Source: Diphasiastrum complanatum
Taxonomy: Eukaryota > Streptophyta > Lycopodiopsida > Lycopodiales > Lycopodiaceae
Length of the DNA: 38,405 nt
Reading direction: 5' to 3'
Assembly (NCBI GenBank): GCA_029204225.1
Contig: MU835526.1
Location: 1 to 38,405, forward strand
In this document: one piece after another, positions 27,830 through 38,405 of the stretch
How the letters are laid out: each line of letters starts with the position of its first letter
Position numbering within the stretch: position 1 is the first letter of the stretch
Program-made: the position numbers and the translations under genes
The notes under the pieces: model-generated
The model's input: only the letters and a program-made list of their open reading frames with translations
What the model was told of the DNA's origin: nothing
The model's database searches: none

Positions 27830-29210
27830 GAGTCCTATTCATCATCTTGGCCGAGGGGTGTAGGGACAAGAAAGTTCCTTCTTGATCCCTTCTTGGCTTC
27901 GAATTCATTGGAGATATATGCTCCACCATTATCACTTCTAGAGACTTTGATCTTGTGATCATGATGCTTCTCAACAAAAGTCTTCAACTTGAAAGAAAAC
28001 TCTCAAATACATGTGCTTTAGAGGAAAGTAAAAATACCCAACCACATCTTGAGTTGTCGTCAATAAAGATCACAAACGTTGTGGCTCCACCATTGCTCCT
28101 TGTGATTGCAAAATTCACATCCGAGTGGATCAACTCAAGAGGATGTGATGTCTTTGTGATGGAATTTGAGAAAGGTAAATTGTGTGTCTTAGCCAAGTCA
28201 CAAGCTTCACATACTCTTTCCTCCGTTGCCAAAGATCTTGGAAGACCAAGAGCAAGCTCCTCCTTGCACATGGCTTCCCTAGACTTGGTTTGATGTGATC
28301 GAGCCTCTTGTCCCACAAAGCTACCATAAAAAATTGGTTAGGATCAACAAAAGCATCAAGCTTAAACAACCTCCCAAACATTGTTCCTCTTGCTATGATC
28401 TTTCCATCTTTCTTGATGTTGCATAAATTAGAAGAGAAATCCACAATGAAACCATGATCTAAAAGTTGGCCAACACTAACCAAATTTTTAGTGATGCTAG
28501 GAATGAAGAGAACACCATATCTCTTAGTCTTCTTAGAAGATCCTAAGCACACCTTCAATATTACATTTATGATCATTTGTTTTATAAATGGACTTTATAG
28601 GTCCTACATAAGGTGTGAGTTGAAAAAAATATGACCTTTTACCCGACATGTGGGAGCTAGCCCCACTATCAATCCACCAAGGATCTTCACCTTTGACACT
28701 TGATGATGAAAAAGTTGACAACATGAGTGAATTCTCATGAGAATTCTCTTCCTCCTCTTGTCCAATGTTGGCTTGGCTTTTTTCCTTGCTTCTTCTTAAA
28801 GCATTCTGAGGCATAATGTCCCATTTTTCTACAATAATAGCACTTGATCTTTGATTTGTCCTTCTTGGACTTGAGTTGGCTTGATGATGATGTAAACCCT
28901 TGATGACCTCCATCCTTTGCTTGCTCCTTTTTTAAAGCTCCTCCCTTGCTCTTTGCTTTGCCTTTACTCTTTAAAAATAAGGCTTTCTCACACCTTCATT
29001 GATGGAGAGCCTCTCCACCCTTGCTTTGATGTGAGCCTTCCTACTCTCCTTGGCCATCAACACACTTTGAAGGTCTTCACCTAGATGCAATTTTACCATT
29101 ATGGCAAAGCCTTGGACAAGGTTAGAGAAATCACTACTTAAGCCATTCAAAACAACTTGCACAAGCTCTCTCTCTCATTTGGTTTGCTTGAATGAAAGTG
29201 ACTAAATCTC
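27830..29210 (-). pseudogene. Copia gag-protease-integrase, frame-broken
   Basis: Gag resumes at about 29210 (TFIQANQMRERA) and runs through a UBN2 segment (LNGLSSDFSNLVQGFAIMVK at 29162-28971). A knuckle region near 28830 is split by a frameshift. The protease active site WWIDSGASSHMSG lies at about 28660-28700. A pre-integrase segment (YGVLFIPSITKNLVSVGQLL, 28576-28400) is followed by integrase pieces in two further frames ([10 protein letters not shown] and FVIFIDDNSRCGWVFLL at about 28150-28010, then the second aspartate region near 27940). At least four frame breaks make it inactive. It stops before the reverse transcriptase. Confidence 0.85.
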
Positions 29211-29214
29211 CAAG

Positions 29215-29511
29215 TCTGAAGCGCTCGACACTAAAGGGATTCGTGGAATAAGGACTCTACTCCCAATATTCTTGCCAACAACTATCTCTGCATCTACGAC
29301 TTGTCTACTCAATCTACAAATGATGAGTCTCATACCATTGCACAATTCGATGAACCGCAACAACATTACTATCATGCCAACCTTTAGCACCAATCTATGT
29401 GGTGGACATCCACTTGGTTGCAAACTGTTTAGAAACTCTACTAGGTACATATGAGAGTCATCATGTTCAACCACGCTATCAGCATTATAAAATTTGTAAC
29501 CATTCCTCGGA
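29215..29511 (-). pseudogene. Helitron-type PIF1 helicase C-terminal fragment
   Basis: The minus strand reads NGYKFYNADSVVEHDDSHMY, EFLNSLQPSGCPPHRLVLKV, CNGMRLIICRLS and GKNIGSRVLIPRIPL. This is the conserved run near the C-terminus of the PIF1-like helicase of plant Helitrons (the PSGxPPHxLxLKVGxxxMLLRN region through VLIPRIPL). About 95 residues are open, then the match ends exactly where Copia gag starts; the usual FxRRQFPVRLAFAMTINKSQG end is missing. The fragment sits between Copia leader and gag. A host PIF1 gene is unlikely given the Helitron-type wording of the motif. Confidence 0.8.
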
Positions 29512-30319
29512 AGCTGAAGCTATAACTCAACAAATCAGATCCCCTTTGATCTATTTCATTGGATTGAAACCAAATTTGAAGGTACAATCACTAGATTATT
29601 ACTAGTAGCAAGGGCAAAACCAATATTACTCAAAATCTAGGATTTAAGCTTGAAATTTCAAATCTAAAGCTCACTTTTTTATTAGGATCTGACACCATGA
29701 AAAGATTTAGCAGTAAAATGAATCCCATTCAATTCTAAAAGTGATGGAGAATGCACATTTTATCAATCTAGATCCAAACTATGAGCTAGAATCACGACTA
29801 GTTAACAAAATTACCTTATCTTGGCATTTAACTCCACATTAGGCACATAGATTTGATCCAAACCTTGATAGAATGGTTCAGCAAGCATGCTTGACCTGTA
29901 ATAAACTTCATTAACTTCCAATCAATGCATTAAATGCTTAAGATCACTCACATATCAAAGTACTAACTCGCCACACAAAGGCAATGTCTTTGAAAGCGGA
30001 AAATCTCGATTTTCACCAAAATCTTATAGATATATATACATCTCCATATCAGATTTACGGTTTAGGGTTACCCTTCGACCATGGTTATCTAGAACTAAAG
30101 TAAATACCCTAAAATAGTCCATCAACCCTAGCATTGACCTCGAGATCTCGAGATCCATCAAGAATGTAAAACAAGCTAAAATAGTCTTACATTCTCTCTA
30201 CAAAGCTAGTGTACATTTTGTACTAATTTGTGAAGATGCCAAAAGATCTCATGTGAGGAATTTACATGATTAGGCATAGGGGTAAGCATCTAGAGATGTG
30301 GCATAAGCCACATCATCAG

Positions 30320-31480
30320 TTACAAGTGGAATTTTACATAGCTAGTATTGTGAAAATGACCATTTAAACACACTTTAGGACTGGCATTAATATAAAAGGC
30401 TTGGGTCAATTCAAGTAAGAAGTCAATGACCCACTTGTTCGCATTAATAGCAGATGTAGTTCCAATTAACAATTTGAATGAAAATGGCTTCTGAGGATGA
30501 ATGATGAGAATGCCTAGTTCTGTAAACCTATTTTTTAGGAACATCCATGCTTTGAAGCTCCTATCAACCTACATATAGAGAGTTATCCAACTCGTTGGGT
30601 AGATATATTGACTTCATGATAATTTTTTGAGTCCACAATCTATATGAATTGAACCCCAATCTCGAAATTGCCACTTCCCCACTTTTAATGCGTTTGATTT
30701 CATAGATCAGGATGTTGCTTTTTCCACATTGACTTCCAACACAAATTTACTGCAAAATCTCTCCAGGTCCCGAAGGTGCATGTGGAAATCCCTTACATTT
30801 CTTGTCATTAATACACAGTCATCGACATATGAAAGTTATTTTACAGCATAACCCAATATCTCCCACTCACTACTACCATTTTGCATGATTTCTTCAATCT
30901 CATTAATAAATAGCCTGAAAAGTGTGGGTGATAGTGAACATACCTACTTTAACTTCTATATTGCTTTGAAAATGTTGTGTCTCCATCTTAGTAACCACCT
31001 TTGCCATGACATCTCATATAGTCACTAGTGTTAGAAACCGGCTTTTCATAAAGAAAGGTTTCAAAAGCTTTTGTAAAATCACCAAAGCAACAAAAAAGCT
31101 CATAATAGCACAAACCAATCATTGAAACACCCCTACTACCCCCCTTCATCACTGCCAAGAGTAGGTTAGGTCACATGCACAAATATATATCCACATTAAT
31201 TTTCATACATTTGTGCAAAGACCTATGTACCAAGTTAATATCAGCTTCTCTTCAGGTAAAGGATAGATTTAACCATAATAAAAGCTGTCACTAAAGAGAA
31301 AACCCAAAAAAAAAAGTCATTGTTTCCTCATAAAACATATTTATGGCACAACTTGAGCTTGATTATCTTCAAGCCATGTGAGTCAACTTTGACTCCAATA
31401 TTGTCTCGAAGACTTTAGCGAATGGTGAACAGAATTGTGCAATAATTTTCTGTTGTCCAATTAACCCTCCTTGATAGTTG
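30320..31480 (-). pseudogene. LINE (non-LTR) reverse transcriptase remnant
   Basis: On the minus strand, pieces of a LINE reverse transcriptase appear in order: FAKVFETILESKLTHM near 31420, CFGDFTKAFETF near 31060, CSLSPTLFRLFINEIEEIM near 30910, and the catalytic SYVDD at about 30819-30833, then a C-terminal part that includes FKAWMFLKNRFTELGIL near 30520-30560. In-frame stops (for example TAA just before SYVDD and TGA about 45 codons later) and frame changes show it is dead. No endonuclease domain was recognised. Confidence 0.8.
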
Positions 31481-31759
31481 CATTAAACATGTTTGTCAAA
31501 GGAGACACTACAAGGTCAATCACCAACTTGAAGAGCTGCACTTTTAGCCCATCATCATCTATCACTTTCGTTGTTGTCATCCTTTCAATGCTTGGCATTG
31601 GCATTTTGCAAGTTTCATTTTTGCTATGATTCAACAAAAAGATAGCACATGGTATTTTTTTATGCCACTAATTGAATGTTTATTATTAAGAATTTGTGAT
31701 TTTGTACACGGTTAAAAATCTCATAACTAAGAAATTTTGAAATTAAAAGGTTTTTTTTG

Positions 31760-31864
31760 GCAACCTCCAAAGGTGGCACACCAACGTGCATAATGAGATA
31801 GCCCGGGAAAAAACAAATTGGACTATCTCACTATGCACACTAGCGTGCCACCTTTGGAGGCTGC
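31760..31864. repeat. Fold-back inverted repeat, 42-bp arms
   Basis: Arms 31760-31801 and 31823-31864 are reverse complements at 36 of 42 positions with a 21-base loop; all six differences are transitions. It could be a MITE relic or a hairpin-forming transcript source. Confidence 0.8.
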
Positions 31865-31985
31865 AAATATTTTTTTTCTTGTTTCACTTAGCACGCCAAC
31901 GTGCTATCTTTGAAGGCTACAAATTATTTTTTCTAGCTATTTCAGCACATCAGCATGCTATGTTTAAAGGCTGCAAAAAATACTT
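31823..31985 (+). repeat. Three degenerate tandem repeats, about 50-60 bp
   Basis: The right arm of the fold-back is followed by two more diverged copies of the same unit. Each has a GCAC-N6-GTGC (or GCAC-N6-ATGC) core, then TTTGGAGGCTGCAAAT or a variant, then a T run. Confidence 0.7.
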
Positions 31986-31989
31986 TGAA

Positions 31990-34900
31990 ATAATGTTTTT
32001 ACTCAAAATTGGTTCTTAAATGTGTCAAAATACTTTTTCTATTTTATGAATTGAATTTTCCAATGTATCAAACCGGTAATGTATCCACAAAAATATGATG
32101 TAATACCTTAAAAGTAGATATTGTTCATGACAGTAATGGTTTGATAACTGAATTGGCACATAGACTACATAGTTTGGTACTTGCATGATCACATATACTA
32201 TGTAATTTGGTTTACATGAGAAAGTTGAATGATGGTGAATGATTCATATAATACAGTGGCTCATGTTATGGCGTCCAAGCCTTTTGTGGTATTGGAAAAT
32301 GAGAAGCCAATTTTAATACATGACAAAAAATAACAGAATGAACGTGGACACCTACCATAGAAGGAAGATGTGCTAGAGATTGTCATGACACCTATCAAGA
32401 GACATTGAGAGGATTATTCGTAGTACAAAGTGGAGACAACCAGTGTCACTTCCAAATTTGTCTCACATTGAGATCCTCACAAGCGACGTGTTTGTTTACA
32501 TTGAAATTTTTGCATCTAGTTAGTATCGTCTTGTAGTTAGAGACATAATGTAATTAATATTACAGTGCCATGTGCTACATGATCGGTGAACCATGGGTAG
32601 AATGGAACAAGCAAAAAAAATTACTTGCAGATTAAAAACCCTCAATGCTTTGAGCATGCCCTTCTCAAAAAATAGATCTACATGCTAAAGCTGGGGTTGG
32701 ACTATGTTGTTCACTTGTGGATCTAGATATAGTTGAAAAGCATAATTTAACAAATTGTCATTGTCTTGAAGGAAGTGGTCATTTAGGGGACCTTTTAATA
32801 TATTAGTGCTATTAAGGCAAGGCCACAATGCAAATAATTGACAATGGTACTTGTTTGATATGGCATGCAAAAAGTTAGTGAGCATGAAGCGGTCATAATG
32901 TGTCCAATGTTCAAAGATGACATACCCTATCCCATTAAGACTTCAACAACAATCATTTAAACTATAATCACATGATTTCAGCTAGCACAATCTTGTGAAT
33001 AAAGAACAAATTCTAACAACGCACACATACATGACACCAAAATAGGATTTATCATCTATCTATGTACGTCCTATCAATTGCAAATAAACTCCAACGACAC
33101 AAATATAAAAGTATGGCACATATTATAGTGTAGTTTGTTACATAGGTGATTCAATTTTGTGAAATCAAATCCAAGAGCTTTGGGGCAAGAAAAGACATCT
33201 GTGAATTTCAAGGGTAGTTAATACTTGTACATCAATAATAGGTTGGATTGAGCTACAAGGTTAAGATGGCCTAGTTTGATAATGTAACATGTTAAACATT
33301 TACCTTATCAAGTTATACATTATTGTTTGTGGAGCTACAAGCTTCTTTAGCATATAAATTGTTTATGGATAGCATAGTTGTACTTGTGTTATATGTCCTA
33401 CGCCTACGACGCAAACTACTTTGAATATTTATATGTCCATTGGCTAGTTTGGGATGACCATTGTAATGCAAAGATTTACGTGCATTTACAATTCTTGGAC
33501 ACTCTTTGTTGTGATACCTAGAGCTAATTGAAGGCAATGACATCCTTCTGGGATGGACACTAGTAGTGAAAAGGGATGGCAGTACATATAACTTTGAGCG
33601 AGGATCAAAGCAATCACTTGGGAGCTTTAAGCTTGGGAATGGATTGATGATGACCAAGTTTGGAATGTGGTGCAAGGTATTTCAAATGGTACTATTAGGA
33701 GCATAGAGACATCCAATTTGCGTAAATGATTACCCTTCTCTCTAGTTATGTATATGTGAAATTAGGCTTCTAGGTTTCTTGAAGTAGTTGTTGCATGACA
33801 ACTACACCTAAATATCTTCCCAAGATGCTTCAAAACATTTCAATGTTAATAGCTCATATTATCTATCAAAATGACTTCTCTGATGCTCTAGGTTAAACAA
33901 ATAGTATGAGCCTTGATAAAAATAATTTATATAAGCAAAGTCCTATGTGCTGCCAGAACTGCATCAATCTATGGTGCCAGAACTGCCTCGCTGCTATCTA
34001 ATTCTACGCTACCACAACTGCAGAACAAGAACTGCCTCAATCTACGAACAGCCAATAGTACGGGGTTGCAGAAATGTTTGAAACACATAAATATGTCTGA
34101 CAGCTGAGCTATCAGTTTAGGGCTCAAATTTCTGATGGTCTCTGTTTTTTTTTTTGTATTATATGATTAAAAAAAAACCACTGCATCAGTATTTTCCATC
34201 CTTAAAGCCTTGGAACCGGTTTCTATGGTTGGCCCTTATCCTCAATTGCTTGCATAGTGACAACTGAATCTTGGTTTTAAGGGTTCCAAAAAATTTGAAT
34301 CTTTTCAAATCGATGCAAGATTTAAATATCTATTTCACTCCTAGCCAAAATGTAGAACAAGTTTTCCGCCATAGCCTTTGATGATTTAACGTTTGGAAGC
34401 TAGGCAATGTGTGAGGTAACTTCAGGGCTTATTATGGCAACGTATGCAAAAGACATATTCCTTGCTATTTTTCACATAATATTCATTCTTTTGATATTTT
34501 GCTCAATATAAATCTTCGAAGATAAACTCTAATCTTCAAATTTCGATGCAAATCTCCATTGGAATCTACTCAAGTCAAGTTCAACTGAAACTAGGATTGC
34601 TTAACTTTACTGCATTCCTTAAACTTTTAGCCACATAGTAGTGACAACTTCACGGACCAGTTTGAATTTGCTTCCCTCATAGCCACTTACACCACATTGG
34701 TAGCAAGAGCACCGCATTAGAATGGTAAACAGCCTCACAAGAAACATCTAAGCTTCTTGATGCCCTACTGTCAAACTATCAGGCCCAAAAAACTCTCAAG
34801 TTGTTCAAACATTTCATTTATTTTCCTTTGGACATCCAGTTCACACAAATACAACACATCAAATTAGACATAAGGTAGATTGTGCACACCAATGCCTCTC

Positions 34901-35029
34901 AAACTAGGTCAATGTTGGTCATGATCCAAAACTATATCATAATTTATGATTCTTTCTGAAGAGATTTACATCCCTCTCCAACCGGAAATAATGTTCAATG
35001 GATTCTATTCTTCAACCAGCAAAGAAATT
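31990..35029. other. Intergenic stretch, nothing recognised
   Basis: Three kilobases of AT-rich sequence. A minus-strand open frame of 120 codons at 33313-33675 has no recognisable family, and no splice context or neighbour supports it. A T run lies at 34147-34156. I see no RNA gene or transposon signature. Confidence 0.45.
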
Positions 35030-36906
35030 CTAATCATCATCTTTTCCTCCTCCTATGTAGTTTCTTTCTGGAACTATTCGAGGACTTAGAATTTCCTCTT
35101 GATTCACCAGATGAACCTCTTTTTTCTCCCTTTTTACGGGCCCATAGAGTCCAGGCAGACCTCTGGCATCATTCTTTCCTCCTTTCAATCTCTTTGAGCC
35201 AGCCGAAAATGCCTTGAGTGGATCATCACTCTGAGGCTTCCTCCTTTTCCTATTACTGTAAAATCTAGAAGTACTTTGACCCATAGCTGCCCCTTGCTGC
35301 TTTAACAGCCATGCTAGCAGCCTCTGTTGTTGGGTCACGAAGATATTCTGGTACAGTGCGAAGATGAGATGCAGGTTGTTGCTTGCTCAAGACCTTGTCA
35401 TGTTTCAGTAACTCTAAGTCTGCGGGATTGTCCTCAAAATGAGTTTTAAGAAGGTCGGAGTTCAAAATCTCCAGACGCAGCTCCTTTGCACGTGCCTCCC
35501 TCACAGCTATTTTGGTAACACCCCTTGCAACATCCTCTGCTCTGTACCTCAAGGATTCAATAGCTTTACCTGAAAGCAATGGAAAGGGTCCTAATTGCGT
35601 TGAATTTTTTGTGCTGACATTTTCAGATAAAAAATTCCTCCAAAGATCTTAGCAGCTCTTCTTCTTCAAGAGATACCAAAGAAATTGCAGCACCAGCATT
35701 CCCAGCACGCCCTGTCCTACCCACTCTATGGATGTATCCAGAAATTGTTGGGGGCATGTCATAATTCACGACTGTGCGCACATTCTTGAAATCTATCCCC
35801 TGACCACTCCGAACTCTGTATCTTTTTGAGCCCTTCGACCTTTATTATCTGATGAACTCCTGCTCTTGTCCACTTCCTTCAAGCCTGCCATTTCATCGTT
35901 GTGCCCAGCATGATGCCCAGTTGTTCTGCAAATCATCTGTTGCTAACAGGTAATCAAAAAGGCCTACATTGAATGCCTTGAGTATATGAGCCGAGAGTTC
36001 TGTGGAAGCTCTGCATTTAGGACCGCCGACTTGATGCCAAATTGCTCAAGAAAAAGTTTAATCTAAAGCTCGTATCAATTGAATTTACAAATATAAGAGC
36101 TTTCTTTTGAATTAGTCCAAATTTCAGCAGGACAAGCATGTACAGTAGCTTATCATGCAACTTACAGGAAATCTTATATTGTTGTACACTATTAGGTAAA
36201 ATGCTATCATCTAACTGTCCATCCACTTCTGTCAATTTCAAAGTGACAGGATTGTGAAGCACCAATTTCTTTAGCTTTTCCACATCCTCACTAGATGTGG
36301 CAGACATGAGAAGGCACTGGCAACTACGAGGTATATGTGGAGCTAGGGTTTTCAAATCCTCCTCATACCCGTATGAAAGGAGCAAATCCGCTTCATCTAA
36401 CACCAAAACAGACAGACTTACCAAAGAGGCTGGCGATAAAGTCTTGTTAGATAAACAAGAAGCTAAGGATGCCGGTGTTGTCACCACAATCTCAGGAGGT
36501 CCAACCAGAGCCGCTCTCAATGACGCAACAGACAAACTGGATGTAAGCTGCACCACTTTCAAAAGATCTGCCACAATACTCCAAAAGCTTGGCCACCACA
36601 TCATGCACCTGCTGGCACAGCTCTCTTGTGGGAACAAGCACCACAGCTCTGGGACCAGCCGAGGTTCCAGCGGATGGATCGTCTGCCAAAAAGCTTGTGC
36701 AGCAAAGGAAGGATGTAAGCAAGGGTTTATGCCAGATCCCGTCTTTGCCCGAGCAACCACATCCTTGCCTTGCAGGATCAAGGGGATAGCTTCAGCTGGA
36801 TCGGAGTCGGCTTCTCAAGCTTCAGCTTCGATACTGCTCGCAAGATGCGCGCCTCGAGGCCGAGCTCTTCAAACCCTAGTTCGCCATCGCTGCTTTCTTC
36901 CTCCAT
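35030..36906 (-). pseudogene. RH16: DEAD-box RNA helicase, RH16/Dbp9 type, with ten frame breaks
   Basis: From an ATG at 36906-36904 (MEEESSDGELGFEELGLEAR) to a stop at 35030, minus-strand segments cover a whole DEAD-box helicase: Q motif (EKPTPIQ), motif I (ARAKTGSG, then T), Ia (VPTREL), II (DEAD, 36397-36386), III (MSATSS), IV (ALIFVNSID), V (RGIDF, split), VI ([10 protein letters not shown]) and a basic tail. Length (1877 bases, about 625 codons), order and tail match plant RH16, orthologue of yeast Dbp9, which acts in 60S ribosome assembly in the nucleolus. Ten single-base shifts lie near 36795, 36730, 36686, 36558, 36047, 35988, 35930, 35798, 35632 and 35291, several in short homopolymers. 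Apart from them I found no substitution-type stop. No introns are visible. It is either a recent pseudogene or a functional gene with assembly errors. Confidence 0.85.
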
Positions 36907-36972
36907 CGCTAACGATCACGTTTCCTTCTTCCTCTGCTGCCCTCAAAACCCTTATTAACCCCTTTCTTCTCT

Positions 36973-37011
36973 AAACCCTAAAAACTTAAAGGAGGTCTGC
37001 AAATTTGGGCC
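36973..37011 (-). promoter_or_regulatory. Telo-box and site II element upstream of the helicase
   Basis: A telo-box AAACCCTAA lies at 36973-36981, about 70 bases before the helicase ATG, and a site II element TGGGCC lies at 37006-37011. In plants this pair is typical of promoters of ribosomal-protein and ribosome-biogenesis genes, which fits a Dbp9-type helicase. Another AAACCCTAG lies inside the 5' coding part at about 36871-36879. Confidence 0.6.
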
Positions 37012-37029
37012 CCTTTCACAATAGGGCAG

Positions 37030-38405
37030 CCTCACAAGTCCTTGGTTCATGACAAGGGGTCCACTGCCTTAGGAGTGTTTGTTAAGTACAGGGGAAGTCC
37101 CCCGCGCACGGACCTTCCCTAGTAACTAGCAGATTTATTTTTTTACTTTGCACTTTTAAAAAGTTTAAAGGCCCTATGCATCGCACACACGTGTCTTATT
37201 TTTCAAAAATCGTAATAATTACCTTGCAAGATTCATAGGTAATAATGATTCCATTTATTTGTAAAACCACAATTTGAGGTGAACTTTCAACATTAAATGA
37301 AGAAGAATCTTCAGGTTTTTCATTGATAAACGATGGGGACAACCCATCAGAGTAACAAATGAATGCATGTAAAATGTATAAAGGCCGTAAGGCAAATCTA
37401 GATATTGTACATCACAAACTATAGCACATCAAATTTTAACAAAATAGCTATTGAAAGCCTACTGCTTGATGTAAGTCACTAGCTAAAATATTTGCAAGTT
37501 TATGGTAGTACAGGAAACTGAGAAGCAACCGTTTTTGCACTACAGCACGTCGAAGTATTGCAAGTGCTTTGAATGTGATGTAAAGTGGTAGAAACTCGTT
37601 GACGACAATAAGACGTGATGATAGATAAAAGTGATGCACCACCACTGTATTTGGAGGTTTCAGTGCAAATTCTGCACAAGTTGACAATCCTCAACAGCCA
37701 CTTGAAAGCACTAGAGTGTAGAGGGTGAGAATTTGAAAAATGGCCCAGCCCCTCTTTGGTTCCAACCATTTGGATTAAGAGGGCTCTTGAAATTAAAAAC
37801 ACTTGGTGGATTTATTATATATTTTTATTTCATACATCCATTTGCTCTTGTTCATACTACAATAAATGTCAAACGGATGCATGATAGTTATGAGTCTTGT
37901 AAAAAGTGAGAGACCTGAAAATTCTCTCCTAGTTATTAACTCGCTATATTATGAACGACCCAAGATAATATCGATTCTATGCATGAAAGATCATTCACAC
38001 AAATTTCAAGTTTTCAAAATTCACAAAGAAACTGATATGAACGAATGTAATATTACTACAATGTTTGAGTGTATGGACAAGTATCAATGTATGGAACAAT
38101 CTGAAATATAAAGTGACATCCACTAAAAAATGCTAAAAAAAAAAAGTTAACAAAGCGACGAGTGAAAGATTTGTACAATGACACGTATCGTAATCATCAT
38201 GTGTGGTCTATACGACGACTTTGCACAAAGTTGTGAGCAAAACAATATAAATTGACATTTTCTTAATGATTTCTTTCATTTTTTTCTATCGTGTTAGTTG
38301 TGCAATATAGATTCTCTACATGTAATCCACATAGACAACAAAAGCGATATTCGCTGTACATATTACTTTTATGCACGCACTTCAATTCTATCAATTCTGA
38401 AATCT
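37030..38405. other. Intergenic stretch to window end
   Basis: AT-rich sequence without recognisable genes. Open frames at 37448-37802 (minus) and 37866-38111 (plus) have no family resemblance, and no RNA gene is visible. Confidence 0.45.

Larger units (their letters stand above)
27830..30195 (-). mobile_element. Copia retrotransposon remnant (family A) with Helitron insert
   Basis: Read on the minus strand the order is: LTR (about 30195-29698), decayed primer-binding site at 29697-29686 (two mismatches), leader (29685-about 29512), a Helitron-type helicase segment, then gag, protease and integrase down to about 27830. LTR and leader match 3.4-4.08 kb in inverted orientation, 26 kb away. Reverse transcriptase, RNase H and 3' LTR are missing. 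Confidence 0.8.

Noticed and set aside
33313-33675. 120-codon minus-strand open frame
   Set aside because: It has no recognisable motif, splice context or neighbour; that length is not unusual by chance in 38 kb.
35030-36906. Helicase as a processed retrocopy
   Set aside because: It lacks introns, but no poly(A) tract follows the stop codon closely, and a gene-type promoter (telo-box, site II) lies just upstream.

Overview
This is nuclear DNA of a land plant with a large, transposon-rich genome. The evidence is a two-domain DJ-1/PfpI gene of the plant DJ1D type with GT-AG introns, a DEAD-box helicase gene with plant-style promoter motifs (telo-box and site II), several Copia primer-binding sites of the plant consensus TGGTATCAGAGC, and remnants of hAT, Helitron, LINE and retropepsin-bearing elements. 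The species cannot be fixed from sequence alone. The very long CT/GA microsatellites and the mix of transposon families would fit a fern or another large-genome lineage, but that is a guess.

Layout. 1-2.7 kb: a retropepsin fragment (-) next to an unrecognised two-exon coding fragment (+). 3.3-6.2 kb: a block bounded by a 51-bp direct repeat, holding a Copia LTR/PBS (+), a GA-microsatellite-linked repeat with a 178-bp CT tract, and another LTR/PBS (-). 6.2-9.2 kb: a decayed, truncated Copia element (+). 11.0-12.6 kb: a tandem array of a roughly 360-405 bp unit whose GA tract differs in length from copy to copy. 13.4-20.5 kb: the only clearly intact gene, a five-exon DJ1D-like glyoxalase III (+, 392 aa), whose 4-kb second intron carries a tRNA-derived SINE candidate, a hAT (DUF659) piece and a Copia gag piece. 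22.6-25.3 kb: a palindrome, a CT tract, a broken transposase-like gene (-) and a 593-bp CT tract. 26.0-30.2 kb: two Copia remnants on the minus strand, one with a Helitron-type helicase segment between leader and gag. 30.3-31.5 kb: a LINE reverse-transcriptase remnant (-). 31.76-31.99 kb: a fold-back repeat and degenerate tandem repeats. 35.0-36.9 kb: a full-length DEAD-box helicase (RH16/Dbp9 type, -) interrupted by ten single-base frame breaks. The remaining intervals show no supportable gene.

The two host genes are unrelated in job: DJ1D detoxifies reactive dicarbonyls such as methylglyoxal, and the Dbp9-type helicase works in 60S ribosome assembly. Nothing suggests co-regulation. No new coherent multi-gene system is visible. 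The most unusual features are the GA-linked repeat family, the frame-broken but otherwise conserved helicase, the Copia/Helitron chimera and the fold-back element whose arms differ only by transitions.
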